From NCBI GenBank assembly GCA_000750105.3, contig JPHH03000023.1, positions 124,001 to 188,000 on the forward strand: 64,000 nucleotides of DNA, given 5' to 3'. The notes under the pieces were generated by a model. It was not told the origin of the DNA. It worked only from the letters and a program-made list of their open reading frames with translations, and did not search any database. Shown here in pieces: positions 47,901-58,682 of the stretch; positions within the stretch are counted from its first letter, which is position 1; every line of letters begins with the position of its first letter. A program made the position numbers and the translations under genes. Source of the stretch: Tolypocladium sp. Sup5 PDA-1 (Eukaryota > Ascomycota > Sordariomycetes > Hypocreales > Ophiocordycipitaceae).

Positions 47901-48532
47901 CCAAAGGGCTTTTGCCGCCCGCCTATTAGAGCGCAGAAATTCCAATCAGTGTCTCTATTTACGCCGACTGCCCTAAGTCAGTTAAAGAGCTATTAGCCGC
48001 CGCACTAGATTAGTTTACCGGCCCTAATGACCTCCCTAAAAGGGCATCTATATATGTCAAGGCTTAGCTATATGCTAAGAGGGTATCCGTCTCTCACGCC
48101 TTTATTAATAGCACATATACAATAGACGGCTAGCGATCGGAGGCCTTGCGGTATAGATTCGACGCTATAGGGAGCTATTTATATACTATCCGCGCCTTCG
48201 AAGCTTTCGAACGGCGGTATTTCCTCGAACGGTAGGTCTATAAGCAACGCTACGGCGATACTAGCGTGCTAATTTGCCTCCGTGTAGCGAGTTCGAGTAT
48301 GTGATGTAACTGGCTCGAGCTTATAATAACGGCCTAGTTAACTTCGAGGAGTAGATAGAATACTCGGCCGGCCTTCGTAACTTCTTAGACCAATACCCCA
48401 AGCCCGCGACGAAATTCTAACTAGTTAAATAGCTTCACGATCGCTTTACTAAAGCATAATAAGCGGGTTGCGAGGGACAAGAACCACCGTTCCCACTAGC
48501 ATTAACTATATAGGGGCCGGCTCAATAGGCAA
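44997..48532. other. long RIP-like decayed block
   Basis: About 3.5 kb of TpA-rich DNA with stops in every frame. Pieces of protein-like sequence with scattered TAG appear on the plus strand (for example around 45320-45600, with a hydrophobic segment, and 46540-46800, serine/proline-rich), suggesting one or more mutated genes. No family can be named. Bases 45033-45110 are a degenerate gattgatt microsatellite. Confidence 0.45.
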
Positions 48533-48600
48533 CTTTCGTGGCGGTATTTAAGCCCGGCGTGAAGGAGCGTCTAACGAATTGAGTTATATCTTGTAAACCG
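48533..48600 (+). repeat. dispersed repeat fragment, copy 2
   Basis: The partner of 26674-26735 (shared ggtatttaagcc and flanking words). It is followed by an unusually GC-balanced stretch (48640-49100) whose open frames on both strands lack known motifs. Confidence 0.45.
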
Positions 48601-49573
48601 CTTAGGCAATGGCTTCTAGTAATATAACACACTGTCTCCTCTGACAACGGTCGGTAGCAGCCGTACGGTGGCAACCCCAGCTTCACACCTACCGAATGAG
48701 ATAGTCCATCGCCCACTCACCATCACTGCTCTACGCGGCTGGTGACCGCTCGCAGGTTCGATAGCCACGCCCGATAAGCCAAGCCATACATCTCGGTAGC
48801 AGGGCCTGTGACCCGCTGTGGTAACAAAGATGAGCATGCATGTTGCTGAGGCCCTTGAGGCCATGCTGGAGGCGGCAAAGAAAGGGGGCTTGACGGGACT
48901 GTGTACCCATACCAAACAATGTGTGTTCGTAACTCCAGATTGCGGCGCGGCGTCACACAGGGAGGACGCCAACAATGGAGGGGGCGTGTGCATCCCAGCA
49001 GTTCCCAAGCTATAGGCCGAATTATCGGCAAGGTGTACGGAGTACGGAGTACGTGTCGGTGCCTGGCGGGGTGGACCCGTCAGCGGGACAGAGAGCCAGG
49101 TCTTAAAGCGGCGCTAGATCCCTAGCAAATAACCCACCACCTGCGGTGGCAGAGACCACCACAACCGGTGGCAAAGTCGCCGTCACATTCTTTAAGGTAG
49201 TTTACTATTATTCGTTTCACCCTCTCTATTACTCCCGCATATATACTAGCTATCGAGCACCTCTTAAAGCAAGATAGACAACCTCTGCAAGTCATCTATG
49301 TTTAACGACGGCATCCCACTTATCTTAAAGAGACTCGCTGCAGAGCCCCCGGGAAGACACGTACTGCCAGCGTAATTATCTATTAAAATACTAACGTTAG
49401 ATATACTAGTAGGCGACCCTGTGTCGATATTCAAGTCCTGCTAATAAGTGGTCCCATTATCTAGTTAACGGCTTTGTATATCGCAGTCTAAGATATATCG
49501 AGATGCTTGAGGCCCAACTGTCCATGGCTGCCGCGCGGCAAGCAGCGACGCATCGGTTTTATATCCGGGAGCA

Positions 49574-50323
49574 TTAAACTAGTGAGCCCGTTAGTTTCCG
49601 TCGGAGCTTACAGTATAACGAATATATAGTCTCACCCGCAGGTGATCGTCCAATCAACACATCCACGCAATCGTAGGTCCCCTCAGCAATGTCTGGCCAT
49701 CGGTCACTAGACCACAAGTTGCCCGCGACGCTGAAGTTCTCGTCGACATATAGTAATGCCACATTCGAACCCTGGGTGTTTGCGAAGGTCGGCTGCAATA
49801 TTTGCCCCTTCGGCCCAAGTTCAGTACTCGCTGATTTTGGGGGATACTGTGGTAAAGGGCGCGGAGAAGCCGTGTGTACGTGTTTGTCCAGCATGGGGCT
49901 GGGGGCCGTTGTGACGGTTCCCAAAAGAATTTCTGGTAACAACAACTGTTCGTTCTCTCCCGTACTATGCACACCCGCAATATGCGAGGATGTGTAGGCA
50001 TGTCCTTGAGCTGGAATAGACGGCTGATCCAAACGGCCAGGCTGCGAATGAGGCTCCGACGGAGATGATACTTGAGCATCAAAGTCCGAGATCTGGCCAA
50101 TCTGGGCATGCCTGGAATGCAACACGGTTGTCCTGTGCACATGTCCGCCAATTAGCCCGTCTGCGTTACTGTGGATAAGTTTTGCCATGTCAGGCGTTGC
50201 TTCACCGATTTCAGGCATCATTTTGGCACTGCTAGTAGTGCTACCTCTTGACACCATCGCCCCGCCTGCACTCGCGTTCGCACTTGTCTCATTATGCGGT
50301 CCCTCGGGGTCATCGCTGCCCAT
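49574..50323 (-). pseudogene. hypothetical protein, probably truncated by a CAA to TAA change
   Basis: 249 codons from the ATG at 50323. The protein is hydrophilic, rich in Ser, His, Gly and Pro, with no signal peptide, membrane segment or domain I recognise. The C-terminal part (GNLWSSDRWPDIAEG, then YDCVDVLIGRSPAGET) looks more ordered. The same frame continues upstream of the ATG for about 200 bases with coding-like sequence (RTEQRIIELEAEVKRYQ, a short coiled coil) and is interrupted only by one TAA where CAA is expected. A C to T change in CpA is the RIP signature, so the original protein was probably longer and began near 50520 or in a further exon. Confidence 0.5.
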
Positions 50324-50567
50324 AATGTCGTCTACTTCGGTGGTACTGGGAGTGCCAATGTCGGCTGTTCCTTCCCCAGTACCCTGGCCAGGACCATGGC
50401 TTGTCGTGCTTTGGCGCCTATTCTGACAGTCTGCTTGTTATTGATAGCGCTTGACTTCCGCCTCTAGCTCTATTATTCGCTGTTCCGTACGATCTCCTAA
50501 GTTGAAATCCAAATTAGCAAGTTTGTTCGCTTGGTTGAAAATGTGAAAATATCACTTAACTATATGA

Positions 50568-51439
50568 GCGTTATGCTGCACGATTTCGTATTCGCTTTTT
50601 AATATTCTTGTCTGTTAATGTTTTCTACTCAACGTTATCCATGATAGCGAGACGCCTGTGCCTTAACAGAGCTGCTAGTGAAGGGGCATTCCACTGGGAT
50701 AACTGAGAGAGTTATGCAGCTTGCAATGTAAGACTTTGTATGACAAGACGTTCGCCTTCTACATCATAAGCTGATTCAGGCTAAACAAAACCTTTGCTAT
50801 CCACATGTTCTAAGCGTGTCTAAAACCAACGACAGTTAACGAAGAAATACCAAGCAGCATCGTTAGGAGGAGGAGGTGAAGTGGGGTTGCTCGCCACCAC
50901 CGGATGCACCTTGCATCACCCGGCACGCGATCTTGGCCCTATCCTGGTCTTTGTGCCGCCGGCCATGGCGCTGCGGCCCGCTGTCTTGTGGGGTAGTCAC
51001 TGAATATCAAGGATGCAACCCTGAGAAGACAAAAGTGCAGGGAAGGCGACAGGGAGTCGTGAAGCAAGTAGTGGGGAATCTACGAGACTAACGTGTCATG
51101 ATGGTGGCAGGATGTCTCTCCGTCCAATAATGTAAGCTCACTAAGCCGCTCGGCCTATGACTAGACCTGCGATCGTCTTACGAAACGAATAATAAACACC
51201 ACCTTGCGGACTAACAGCTGCATCACAGGACCAACAAACACCTCATTTCAGAACCATTTCCTTTAACTGCGGTATTTGTTAGTCTCGGTGACTCCGATAA
51301 TGCAGCTCATAACTCTTCTATGCAGGAGGTAGATTCCCAAGTACAAACCTCCGAGAAGCAGCTAGAGGCGCGGCCCATAGAGAAGTAAAGACTCTTGCGA
51401 AGCCTTAACCGGAGGCTACTTAAATAATAGTTTATGCTA
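50568..51439. other. no gene recognised
   Basis: AT-rich to mixed sequence. The frame at 50876-51091 has no motif. Nothing else seen. Confidence 0.4.
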
Positions 51440-52110
51440 CTGCTTCGTATTAGCTATGTTAGGCAAGGTGGTCGCCGACGTATCGCTGGCTGCTATAACG
51501 CCGGCGGTAGCCTCTATCTTCTCTTATATAGCTAGAGGATCGGGTCGGTATTCCATTTCGTGTTTTACGAGCTATAAGAACTTAGGTAAGGCCTAGCTTA
51601 GCGTAGTAAAGTAAGTCGACTTAGATAGGTAGATATAATTTATTCGTTTACTAGTAGTGCGAATTAAATTAATGCCTTAAGGATACGGCCCTTCTACGCG
51701 CTAGTACGGCCGGCGATGCTTTCTTTGCCTAGAATATAAAAATAGCACGACTATCTATCCTACGCCTCTAGCTATCCGTCCTACGAAAAGTGGGTTACTG
51801 TAGCTTAATTATAGCAGAGCGCCGATACCGTAAATTTATATATATCGCTTACGAACCTACTCCCTACGCTTAAAGGAATAGGAGGCGCGGCGCCCGCTAG
51901 GACCTTTAAGGAGAAGGCGCAGGCCCTAGCCTAGAAGTTCTTCCTAACCTCGGTACTAAACCTATCTAACCTTAGTATAGAGGGGGACGAAGAAAGTCTA
52001 GACTAATAGTTTTCTATTAAAGATACTACGAGTATTAACGAAGTCTAGTAATTACTCCGATAAGTAAGTAATTAGAAGGCCCCTAGGCAAGACTCGATCC
52101 CGAACGGGAT
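51440..52110 (+). mobile_element. RIP-mutated LINE (Tad1/I-like) reverse transcriptase relic
   Basis: Read on the plus strand with stops ignored, the end of this block gives TFKEKAQALA, KFFLTSVLNLSNLS and then the start of a non-LTR reverse-transcriptase domain: LLR, a short mutated stretch, KAPRQDSIPNGIL. This is the K-A-P-G-x-D-x-I-P-N motif of fungal LINEs, with Gly changed to Arg (GGG to AGG). TAG/TAA codons fall where Trp and Gln are expected. Only the join between the endonuclease/linker and RT is left; the element breaks off at about 52110. Confidence 0.7.
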
Positions 52111-52115
52111 CCTCT

Positions 52116-52517
52116 CTACTTAGCCTCGAGCTCGTAGCGAGGATCGTTATAATTACGGATAAAAGTTAGAGCTTCGGTAGTGGTTGGTAACACTTTTGCA
52201 TCTCTGACCTTGCTCATACTAGCCAGGTGGTCCTTAGCCCGTTCCTTGGACTCCTCGGAAGCAGCATCTGACTTAAGAACTGCCTGGAAGACATGACTAG
52301 GGACTATTCCCTGTGGTCGTGGAGGGGGTTGACCAGTGGCGAACTTGGCTTGAGTCTGTAGACGAGCTTGGCGGACTGATGCAATTTTGGCGAGGGTCTT
52401 CTTTGCCACATCACGAGAGTTTTTCGATGCCTCCTGGGAGTTGGCAATGGCCCTTAGCATATGAGGAGGGATGATGTAGCAGCAGTGCGAAATATGGATT
52501 ATTGCTGTAGTATTCAT
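52116..52517 (-). CDS. small protein with two tandem protealysin-propeptide-like units
   Basis: 133 residues, intronless. Two related units follow each other: one reads IIPPHMLRAIANSQEASKN, then AKKTLAKIASVRQAR; the other IVPSHVFQAVLKSDAASEE, then AKDHLASMSKVRDAK. The pattern I-(I/V)-P-x-H-(M/V)-(L/F)-x-x-(I/V) followed by a helix resembles the short propeptide at the N terminus of protealysin-like M4 metallopeptidases. No catalytic HExxH domain follows; the frame ends after NDPRYELEAK. It could be a free-standing propeptide-like inhibitor or regulator, or a protease gene cut short by the LINE relic 6 bases beyond its stop. A start at the second Met, MLRAIAN, is possible. Confidence 0.5.
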   Translation of the reverse strand: MNTTAIIHISHCCYIIPPHMLRAIANSQEASKNSRDVAKKTLAKIASVRQARLQTQAKFATGQPPPRPQGIVPSHVFQAVLKSDAASEESKERAKDHLASMSKVRDAKVLPTTTEALTFIRNYNDPRYELEAK

Positions 52518-53371
52518 GGTAGTTGTAATTACAGGAAATAATGTGGTAGAGTATTTGTTTTAAATGATATGTGTTAAGAGGTATTCTTGCTTAGGGGCTA
52601 AGGAAGATATCACGGAGTTGGGACTATTATATAGGAATTATGATGGTTGCCACGATGATATGACGAGATGGTGGTGGGACTTCCAGTTTGGCTCCTGTAA
52701 TGGAGCGGCGACCGCCTTCCATCTCAGCCAAAATGCTCTAAATGCTCTATCTCTGGCTGCGGCAATGTAAATTCGTAACATCTCATGTACACGCCACTAT
52801 CATGTCGGTATTCAAATGCCGAAGCATTCTTAAACCGTAGTTCTCTCCGATTTTAAGCTTAACCGCGACTATCGCAGAACGCTTTTGGCGGTAATTGCCA
52901 AAAGCAATAGGCTATCGAACATAGTGGCGCTTAATAGCAGGATTGTGGGGATTCTCAGCCACTTGGTAAGGTTTCGGATACCAGCATTGATTGACAGATT
53001 ATATCGCCGCCTAACGCCTCCTCCGGCTGAAGGTTGATGGGCCGAAAGTGGTGGTTTCTCGGCCGCCTGGCGTGTGACCAACATACTGGCAAGACAGGGT
53101 GAGTTGAGCAACAAGCCTTTCATCAAATCGCGCGCAGATATTATAGATATATGCATAGTATAATACCATAAGCTGTATAGGCCCTCGAAGGTCTCCCTCT
53201 TTAAGAAAGAATATTGCGAGGCTATTGCGACGCCGATAGCACCTGCTGTAGTTAGTACTCGTACGGCGAAATATATTTTAAAGCGGCTAGTGTATACGGT
53301 TTTCGAATAGTACCACCTAAAGTTACATTCACGCCTTATTTACGCAGCCAAAAGCTTAACCTATGCTCAGT
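52518..53371. other. no gene recognised
   Basis: Mixed sequence with open frames on both strands (52564-52770 plus, 52869-53156 minus) that lack motifs; AT-rich from about 53150. Confidence 0.4.
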
Positions 53372-53651
53372 TGTCGCGTTATGCGGTTCCTTTTTATGTT
53401 GAATTCCAATAGATTGATGAAAAAACTCTCATGAGCCTGCTAGCTGCCAAAAGGGCCTAGAAAAAGGATTCCTCTTATGCTTGCAGCTACAGCTTGTGAC
53501 CTCTATCCATGAGTCATTAATGTAATATTGCTGCTAAAGGAAGTTCCCGAGTCTGCCGGGTCTCCCGGGCCTGCCGGATCTCCCGGGTCTCCCGGTTCGG
53601 CCAGTCCGGCCGGGTCTCCCGGGCCTGCCTCGTCAACCGGTCTATCCGACA
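53372..53651 (-). mobile_element. MITE copy A (280 bases)
   Basis: One end is tgtcgcgttatgcggttcc, the other, in inverted form, tgtcggatagaccggttgac. Next to the latter lies a GC-rich block of gggtctcccgggcctgccgg-like units, then an A-rich part (agaaaaaggattcctctta, ctatccatgagtcatt) shared with copies B and D in opposite orientation. It encodes no transposase. Confidence 0.75.
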
Positions 53652-55111
53652 TCAGTTTGCCGCGCAGAACTACGTGGAGGTGCGAGACCATAGCCTGACG
53701 CCTCAGATCCTCCAGCCCCATTAATACGTCATCATACCATCATACGAATTATATTGTGGGTGATGTAACCGGTGCATTGCCTCCGTAGGTACGTTGTTAA
53801 GCCGTTAACAATGTTGCTGAATTCTTCAGACACTCATTAGAACCTTGACGAAAGCTGAGACGCGGGCTTGGAGGCGCGATTGGGCGACTTGCACAAGACC
53901 CACTCCCCATCTCCGATCTAAGATCTAAGAAGGACCCAGTTCCCTGTCTCCAGCTTGCGTGCCCACCTGAAATCTAGCTGGTCCTCCACACCGCAGTTGA
54001 TTTATGGAGCCGATTGAACTGCGGAAAGCTTCAGTAGAAACGTCTACGTCTTAGCGATTAACGCCATGCATTCCATTGTTGCCTGGAACTGGCGTCACCC
54101 TCCATGAAGTTCGGCAATAAAAGCCAAATGTCTCGGTTCTGGCCGCTAAATTCGGCGGCCTCTGACACCACTACCCAAACTCAAGCTCAGACTTTGATTT
54201 AACCTCTCGTTACTATCGCAACCTTAGAGTATTCTAAAGATCGATCTAATATATTAATCGATCGATTAGAAATCCTGCTCGATCGGGTTCCAATGATGTT
54301 TAACCGTTTGATACCTTTTGTGCAGTCAAACCTCCAAGTCATCATGAGGGGTTGCCTTTTCAGCATAGCGGGAATTATAAGGTTTGGTGTCCGCAAATGG
54401 ACACAGGTGTAAAACGCGCCGCGAGACAAGAGTGTAGCCTGAACAGGGCGTCAGCTGATAGCAATGCCTCCTTTCCCGACATAGTTTAAGATGACGAACA
54501 TATGACTTACATACTTTTTTCATTTCAAGGAAGGCATACGCCCTGCATTCCTGCATGGCAGGAAGTGGCGATTAATTCTCTTATTTACCCCTCTAGTTGA
54601 CGAAAGATTACCATTCGAACCACAGAACAGACCGTTCCACCCCTGTTTCAACTCAATCGACACACCCTACCAGCGCATGAAGAGATCACCCTGACTGTAC
54701 CGTTACCGCTATGACCATTACAAGGCTAACCCTATCTGGTTAAAGATTTAGCTATCTCCTTTATAGACTTTCTAGCCGCGGCTGACCATGGAACTTTGGT
54801 CCGGAATAAGCAAACTCTCAGCTGTAGGGCAGACTGCCGTACTGTTACCTACTTCGTGGCTGAATATACGCGTGTCGTAGCCCAATCGTATTGCATTTGG
54901 CGCAGATAGGCGCTCAAAAGTCGGGGTGAGTGGGTCTGCATAACGAACCCTGAAAAAGTACATACGTCAGAACATCTGGCAAGGTGATACACAAACGTAC
55001 ATAGAAGGAAATGAAGACCCGGTCGCCAAGGCAAGGATCACTACTTCTTCACATTGCCCACCCTCTTTCATCCCATCTGCAGTCCAAAGACAAGCCCATC
55101 GTTCGTACAAC
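53652..55111. other. intergenic, no gene recognised
   Basis: Moderately AT-rich. Small open frames (54199-54556 minus, 54772-55034 minus) overlap and lack motifs. The last 150 bases should hold the promoter of the FAD oxidase. Confidence 0.4.
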
Positions 55112-56680
55112 ATGAGTTCCGATCCGGACTTTCAAGGCAATCAGTTCACGCCAGGAACAGCAGCCTATCGGCGTGCAAACGACTTGTACGCTACGTCCAC
55201 ACATGGACAGGAGCGTAATATGAACCCCGGAGAAATTTTGCAGCCCACTAGTGTCGAAGATATACAGAATGCTGTCAGATATGCCAACAAAGCTGGTAAG
55301 CCAATTGCCATCAGGACTGGCGGTCACCAGTTCAGTGGTGCATCCTCAACTGGACCCGATGGCATTCAGTTGGACTTGAAACCTACCTTCCGACGCCCGA
55401 AACTAGACCTTAAATTGATCCCCGATACCGAAAACGACAAGGTCTATATCAGATCAAGTGTCAGCTGGACCCTGTCTGAGGTCTACGACTTCCTCTTGGA
55501 CAATGGCGTCTTCATGCCGACAGGCCAATGCGCCACCGTCTGCCTCGGAGGACATGTCCAGACAGGCGGCTATGGGATGCTGGCTCGATCCTTTGGACTT
55601 CTTGGAGATTACATCCGTGAGCTTGAAATTGTCGATCACAATGGCGATGTGGCCAAGGTAACCAAAGAGACCCATCCCGATTTGTTCTATGGCCTTCTCG
55701 GCGGCAGCCCCGGCAACATGGGAGTCTTGACGCATTTCACAGTCGAGGTTCAAGATGACCAAAAGCACCAAGGCTCCAAGGGACTTTGGATGGCTTTTCA
55801 CTACAGGCAGGACACCTTGAAGGCCCTCCTCGACATCTTGGTGGAGAAGGGAGAAGATCCAAATTTCCCGCGCAGCTACGACTTCACCGTCAATATCGTC
55901 AGCAGACAGATGAACCTTCTGGACCTTTTCCCCGGCTCAGAAGACGAACTCAAGCAGAAATTGCCGGACAAGATCCATGACGGCAAGAACAACATAGCTG
56001 ACCTGCTCAAGTTCAAGTACGCACTAATCGTTGTGTACGCCCAATGGGTTAATTTGGGAAACGACATCTACTCATCGGATCTATTCAACCAAATCAACAG
56101 TGTCCCCCACGACTTTAAGTTTGGCAAGGAGACCCCTGACCAGACCCCGATGTCGTTCATCACATCCATGTGGCTCTTCAAAAGCCCGCGCGAGTTCCCC
56201 TACCCTTACATCAAGCGCACCAATACGACTAAATCGACCACACTCTCCAAGAGTGAATGGTCCGACTGGTTCTCTGGGCGTATCAACGAAGTCCTCTCCA
56301 AGACGGGCAACGGCCTATGGGTCTCGTCCCAGTTGCAGGTCTATGGCGGAACGGGCTCCATGTTCTGGAAGAACGCAAATAACGGCACGGCTTATTGCTG
56401 GAGAGACGCCACTATTTGCGGAACCTGGGATGTCTTTTACCAGGACACCCATGAGGGAGCCGAGAAATGGCAGGATGAGAACGATAAGGGGGCGGTTGAT
56501 TACTTTAGCAAGGATGACCGCCGCGTTCTCTGGGGTTCTTATGGCGACTGGAACATGAAGAATGTTTGGCAGCACTATTACGACGCCGCAACGTACCAGA
56601 AGCTGCAGCAGATCAGGAAGCAGGCTGATCCTAATGGCGTCTTCACTGCTAATCCATTCTGTGTAGAGGCAGCGCAATAA
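55112..56680 (+). CDS. berberine-bridge-type FAD-linked oxidase
   Basis: 522 residues, intronless. An FAD-binding (PCMH-type) oxidoreductase that oxidises alcohols, sugars or secondary metabolites and passes electrons to O2. The N-terminal FAD domain shows EILQPTSVEDIQNAVRYA, then KPIAIRTGGHQFSG with His72, and MPTGQCATVCLGGHVQTGG with Cys140. These two residues stand where bicovalent flavin attachment occurs in the berberine bridge enzyme group. LLGGSPGNMGVLTHFTVEV follows. The C-terminal BBE element is NPFCV after DPNGVFTA. Unlike many relatives it has no signal peptide, so a cytosolic or non-classical location is likely. It is an intact gene in an otherwise decayed block and could be a leftover of a metabolite cluster, but no partner gene is close. 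Confidence 0.9.
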   Translation: MSSDPDFQGNQFTPGTAAYRRANDLYATSTHGQERNMNPGEILQPTSVEDIQNAVRYANKAGKPIAIRTGGHQFSGASSTGPDGIQLDLKPTFRRPKLDLKLIPDTENDKVYIRSSVSWTLSEVYDFLLDNGVFMPTGQCATVCLGGHVQTGGYGMLARSFGLLGDYIRELEIVDHNGDVAKVTKETHPDLFYGLLGGSPGNMGVLTHFTVEVQDDQKHQGSKGLWMAFHYRQDTLKALLDILVEKGEDPNFPRSYDFTVNIVSRQMNLLDLFPGSEDELKQKLPDKIHDGKNNIADLLKFKYALIVVYAQWVNLGNDIYSSDLFNQINSVPHDFKFGKETPDQTPMSFITSMWLFKSPREFPYPYIKRTNTTKSTTLSKSEWSDWFSGRINEVLSKTGNGLWVSSQLQVYGGTGSMFWKNANNGTAYCWRDATICGTWDVFYQDTHEGAEKWQDENDKGAVDYFSKDDRRVLWGSYGDWNMKNVWQHYYDAATYQKLQQIRKQADPNGVFTANPFCVEAAQ

Positions 56681-57273
56681 ATAGGTGGTGCTCTATCTTA
56701 CTTGATCTCTGTTCCCTTACGACGATAGGGTTTCGGGCTCTTAAGAGTTTAATTTCTTTTATCGCTTATATAGTTTTACAATCAATTTCAATGTTTGCTG
56801 GAGGAGATTATAAAGATGTTCGACCTCGAAGATCCCGAAGCTAAGGGCCTGCTGCAGTGGCTTCGAGCCAAGTATATAGAGTATAATATAGGACACTCTG
56901 TGACGGTTTAGGTTCCTAAGGGATAAACCGGCGGTTTATGTTAGCAGTAAGGTCTACTATATGTATTCCCTCGCCCCTTTTCCTTGGAAAAGTGAGCCCT
57001 GGCCCGGGTTCGAGCACTATATCCAATCACATACTTTGTTAGCTAGAAAAACGGAAAACATAAAAAGGTAGAGGAACACTAGGATGCCTGACGAGTCTAT
57101 AGGTATAGGAGAGACGTCTATGTCCCTATTATTTGAATAGATTGTCCCTTACATACGCATCGACGTAAGTCATAACGTTTATGAGCCTTTAAGATTCTAA
57201 TAATAAAAAATCCTAGTTCATTCCTCCTACCTTTTAAGACGGCCATAGTTGCCTCTCCTTGCCTTTTGCTTTT
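56681..57273. other. AT-rich intergenic DNA
   Basis: No gene or repeat recognised. A short stretch (56810-56890) reads like a protein fragment (MFDLEDPEAKGLLQWLRAKY) but has no context. Confidence 0.35.
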
Positions 57274-57468
57274 GACTTACACGATATAAAAGACCTATTT
57301 ACATAGGCATTGCGTCTATAGCCTACACGCCGCTGTGTTGCTATTCTAACTTACACGGAGACAGCCGTCCTGACTTACACGGCAACCGGCGCTCTGACTT
57401 ACACGACGACCCGTGTCGCGGCCAAATAGCTGTCTGCTTGGGTAGACACAGGCTCTACGACTTACACG
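57274..57468 (+). repeat. degenerate 24-base minisatellite with core GACTTACACG
   Basis: The decamer (G/A)ACTTACACG occurs at 57274, 57348, 57372, 57396 and 57459. The first four positions are spaced by multiples of 24 (72, 24, 24); the last gap is 63. The bases between are poorly conserved. This looks like an old tandem repeat kept only in its core. Confidence 0.6.
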
Positions 57469-57900
57469 ACGTTCGTTGCACTCGGCCTTTAGCGTGTTCT
57501 TTCGCCTTTAACAAAGTATGTATTCCTAGTGGCTCCTACGCAAAATCCAAAGGTAGGGATTGAGCACTTTACGCAATAGAATCTACGCCGCGAAAGAAGC
57601 GACGGTCCTTTTTCTTATTTTATTTCTATTGGTAAATGAGGGCTCGGATTTCCACTGAGAGAAATCGGCTGGTTAACCAGTTGCGTTTTCTGAACACAGA
57701 AACTACTTGCTTAAATGGGGTCGCTAGCGTACAGCCTCGTAATTCGAATAGGTGGGCTGGTATTGGTGGCGCCCCACCCCACTTGCCCCATACCGAGTCG
57801 TTAGGCTGAGGATAAATGCTCTTGCACTTGCCACTATCACCACCACCCAAGCTGCTCCGTTCCACATCGCAGGAACACCAAGGAAGCCTAAAGCTCAACC

Positions 57901-58682
57901 ATGATACTCAGTGGGCTTGAAATCGTCGCGCGCCAATTGGTGCGCAATCTGCGACATGTCTCCCAGCAGCAACAGCCATGCGGTGTCGACCTGACCCTTC
58001 ACCAGGTTTCCCAATGGACTTCAGCAGCCACAATTGACTTCGATAATACCAAGCGGCGGGGAGCCAACATCTCTAGTCTGTCTTTCGATAATACCAGTCA
58101 CACAATTTCACTACAACCAGGCGCCTACTTGGTTGATTTTAATGAGACGGTTCAAATCCCACGGAATTGCATGGCACGTGTTCTTCCCAGGTCGTCGCTA
58201 TGGCGGTCTGGTGTTGTCGGATAGACCGGTTGACGAGGCAGGCCCGGGAGACCCGGCCGGACCGGCCGACCCGGAAGATCCGGCCGACTCGGAAACCTCC
58301 TTTGGCAGCAATGTTACATTGATGACTCATGGATAGGGGTTACAAGCTGTAGCTGCAAGGATAAGAGGAATCCTTTTTCCTGCCTCTTTGAACAGCTGGA
58401 AGAGTCATAGAAGTCATATCAATTAATCACGCATTTAACGGGATTCGGGTCACGCTCATAGCGATAGGTGTGGGAATCACTGCTGGTGTGGTCGATGCTG
58501 GATATGAGGGTGCTATGGGGGCTCTGATGGAAGTCAAGAATCCCAGCGGAATAGTCCTTCATAAAGGCGCCAAACTCGCACAGATCGTATTCGAGGAAAT
58601 GGGAGAAACAGTCGAGGGATACAAGGGTGTCTACCAGTCCTCAACGAGCAGTGTCGGGCGTGATGGGGGAGAGAAAGTCTAG
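57901..58682 (+). pseudogene. dUTPase/dCTP deaminase-family gene split by a MITE
   Basis: Two pieces of one trimeric dUTPase-like protein, whose family hydrolyses dUTP to dUMP and keeps uracil out of DNA. Piece 1 (57901-58214) starts at an ATG and holds VRNLRHVSQQQQPCGVDLTL (motif 1), YLVDFNETVQIP and PRSSLWRSGV (motif 2). Piece 2 (58472-58682) holds GVVDAGYEGAMGALMEV (motif 3, with the catalytic-site Asp), GAKLAQIVFEEM (motif 4) and YQSSTSSVGRDG (motif 5). A 252-base element separates them and brings an early TAG. The pentamer GGTGT stands on both sides (58210-58214 and 58467-58471); dropping the element and one pentamer would restore one open frame. The gene was therefore intact until a single recent insertion. 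A functional copy elsewhere in the genome is expected. Confidence 0.85.
58215..58466 (+). mobile_element. MITE copy B, inserted in the dUTPase gene
   Basis: 252 bases, starting tgtcggatagaccggttgac and ending cacgctcatagcgata. The GC-rich part near the start has one unit fewer than copy D. The 3' 150 bases are nearly identical to copy D. GGTGT flanks it on both sides, consistent with a five-base target duplication. No coding capacity; mobilisation would need a transposase in trans. Confidence 0.85.

Noticed and set aside
48616..49125. Overlapping open frames on both strands in a GC-balanced patch
   Set aside because: No frame shows a recognised domain and the patch resembles part of a dispersed repeat; a gene cannot be supported.
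53503..53721. Collagen-like frames with GDPAGPGDPA-type repeats here and at 58034-58336 and 59436-59735
   Set aside because: They are translations of the GC-rich minisatellite inside the MITE copies, occur in several phases and on both strands, and have no independent support.
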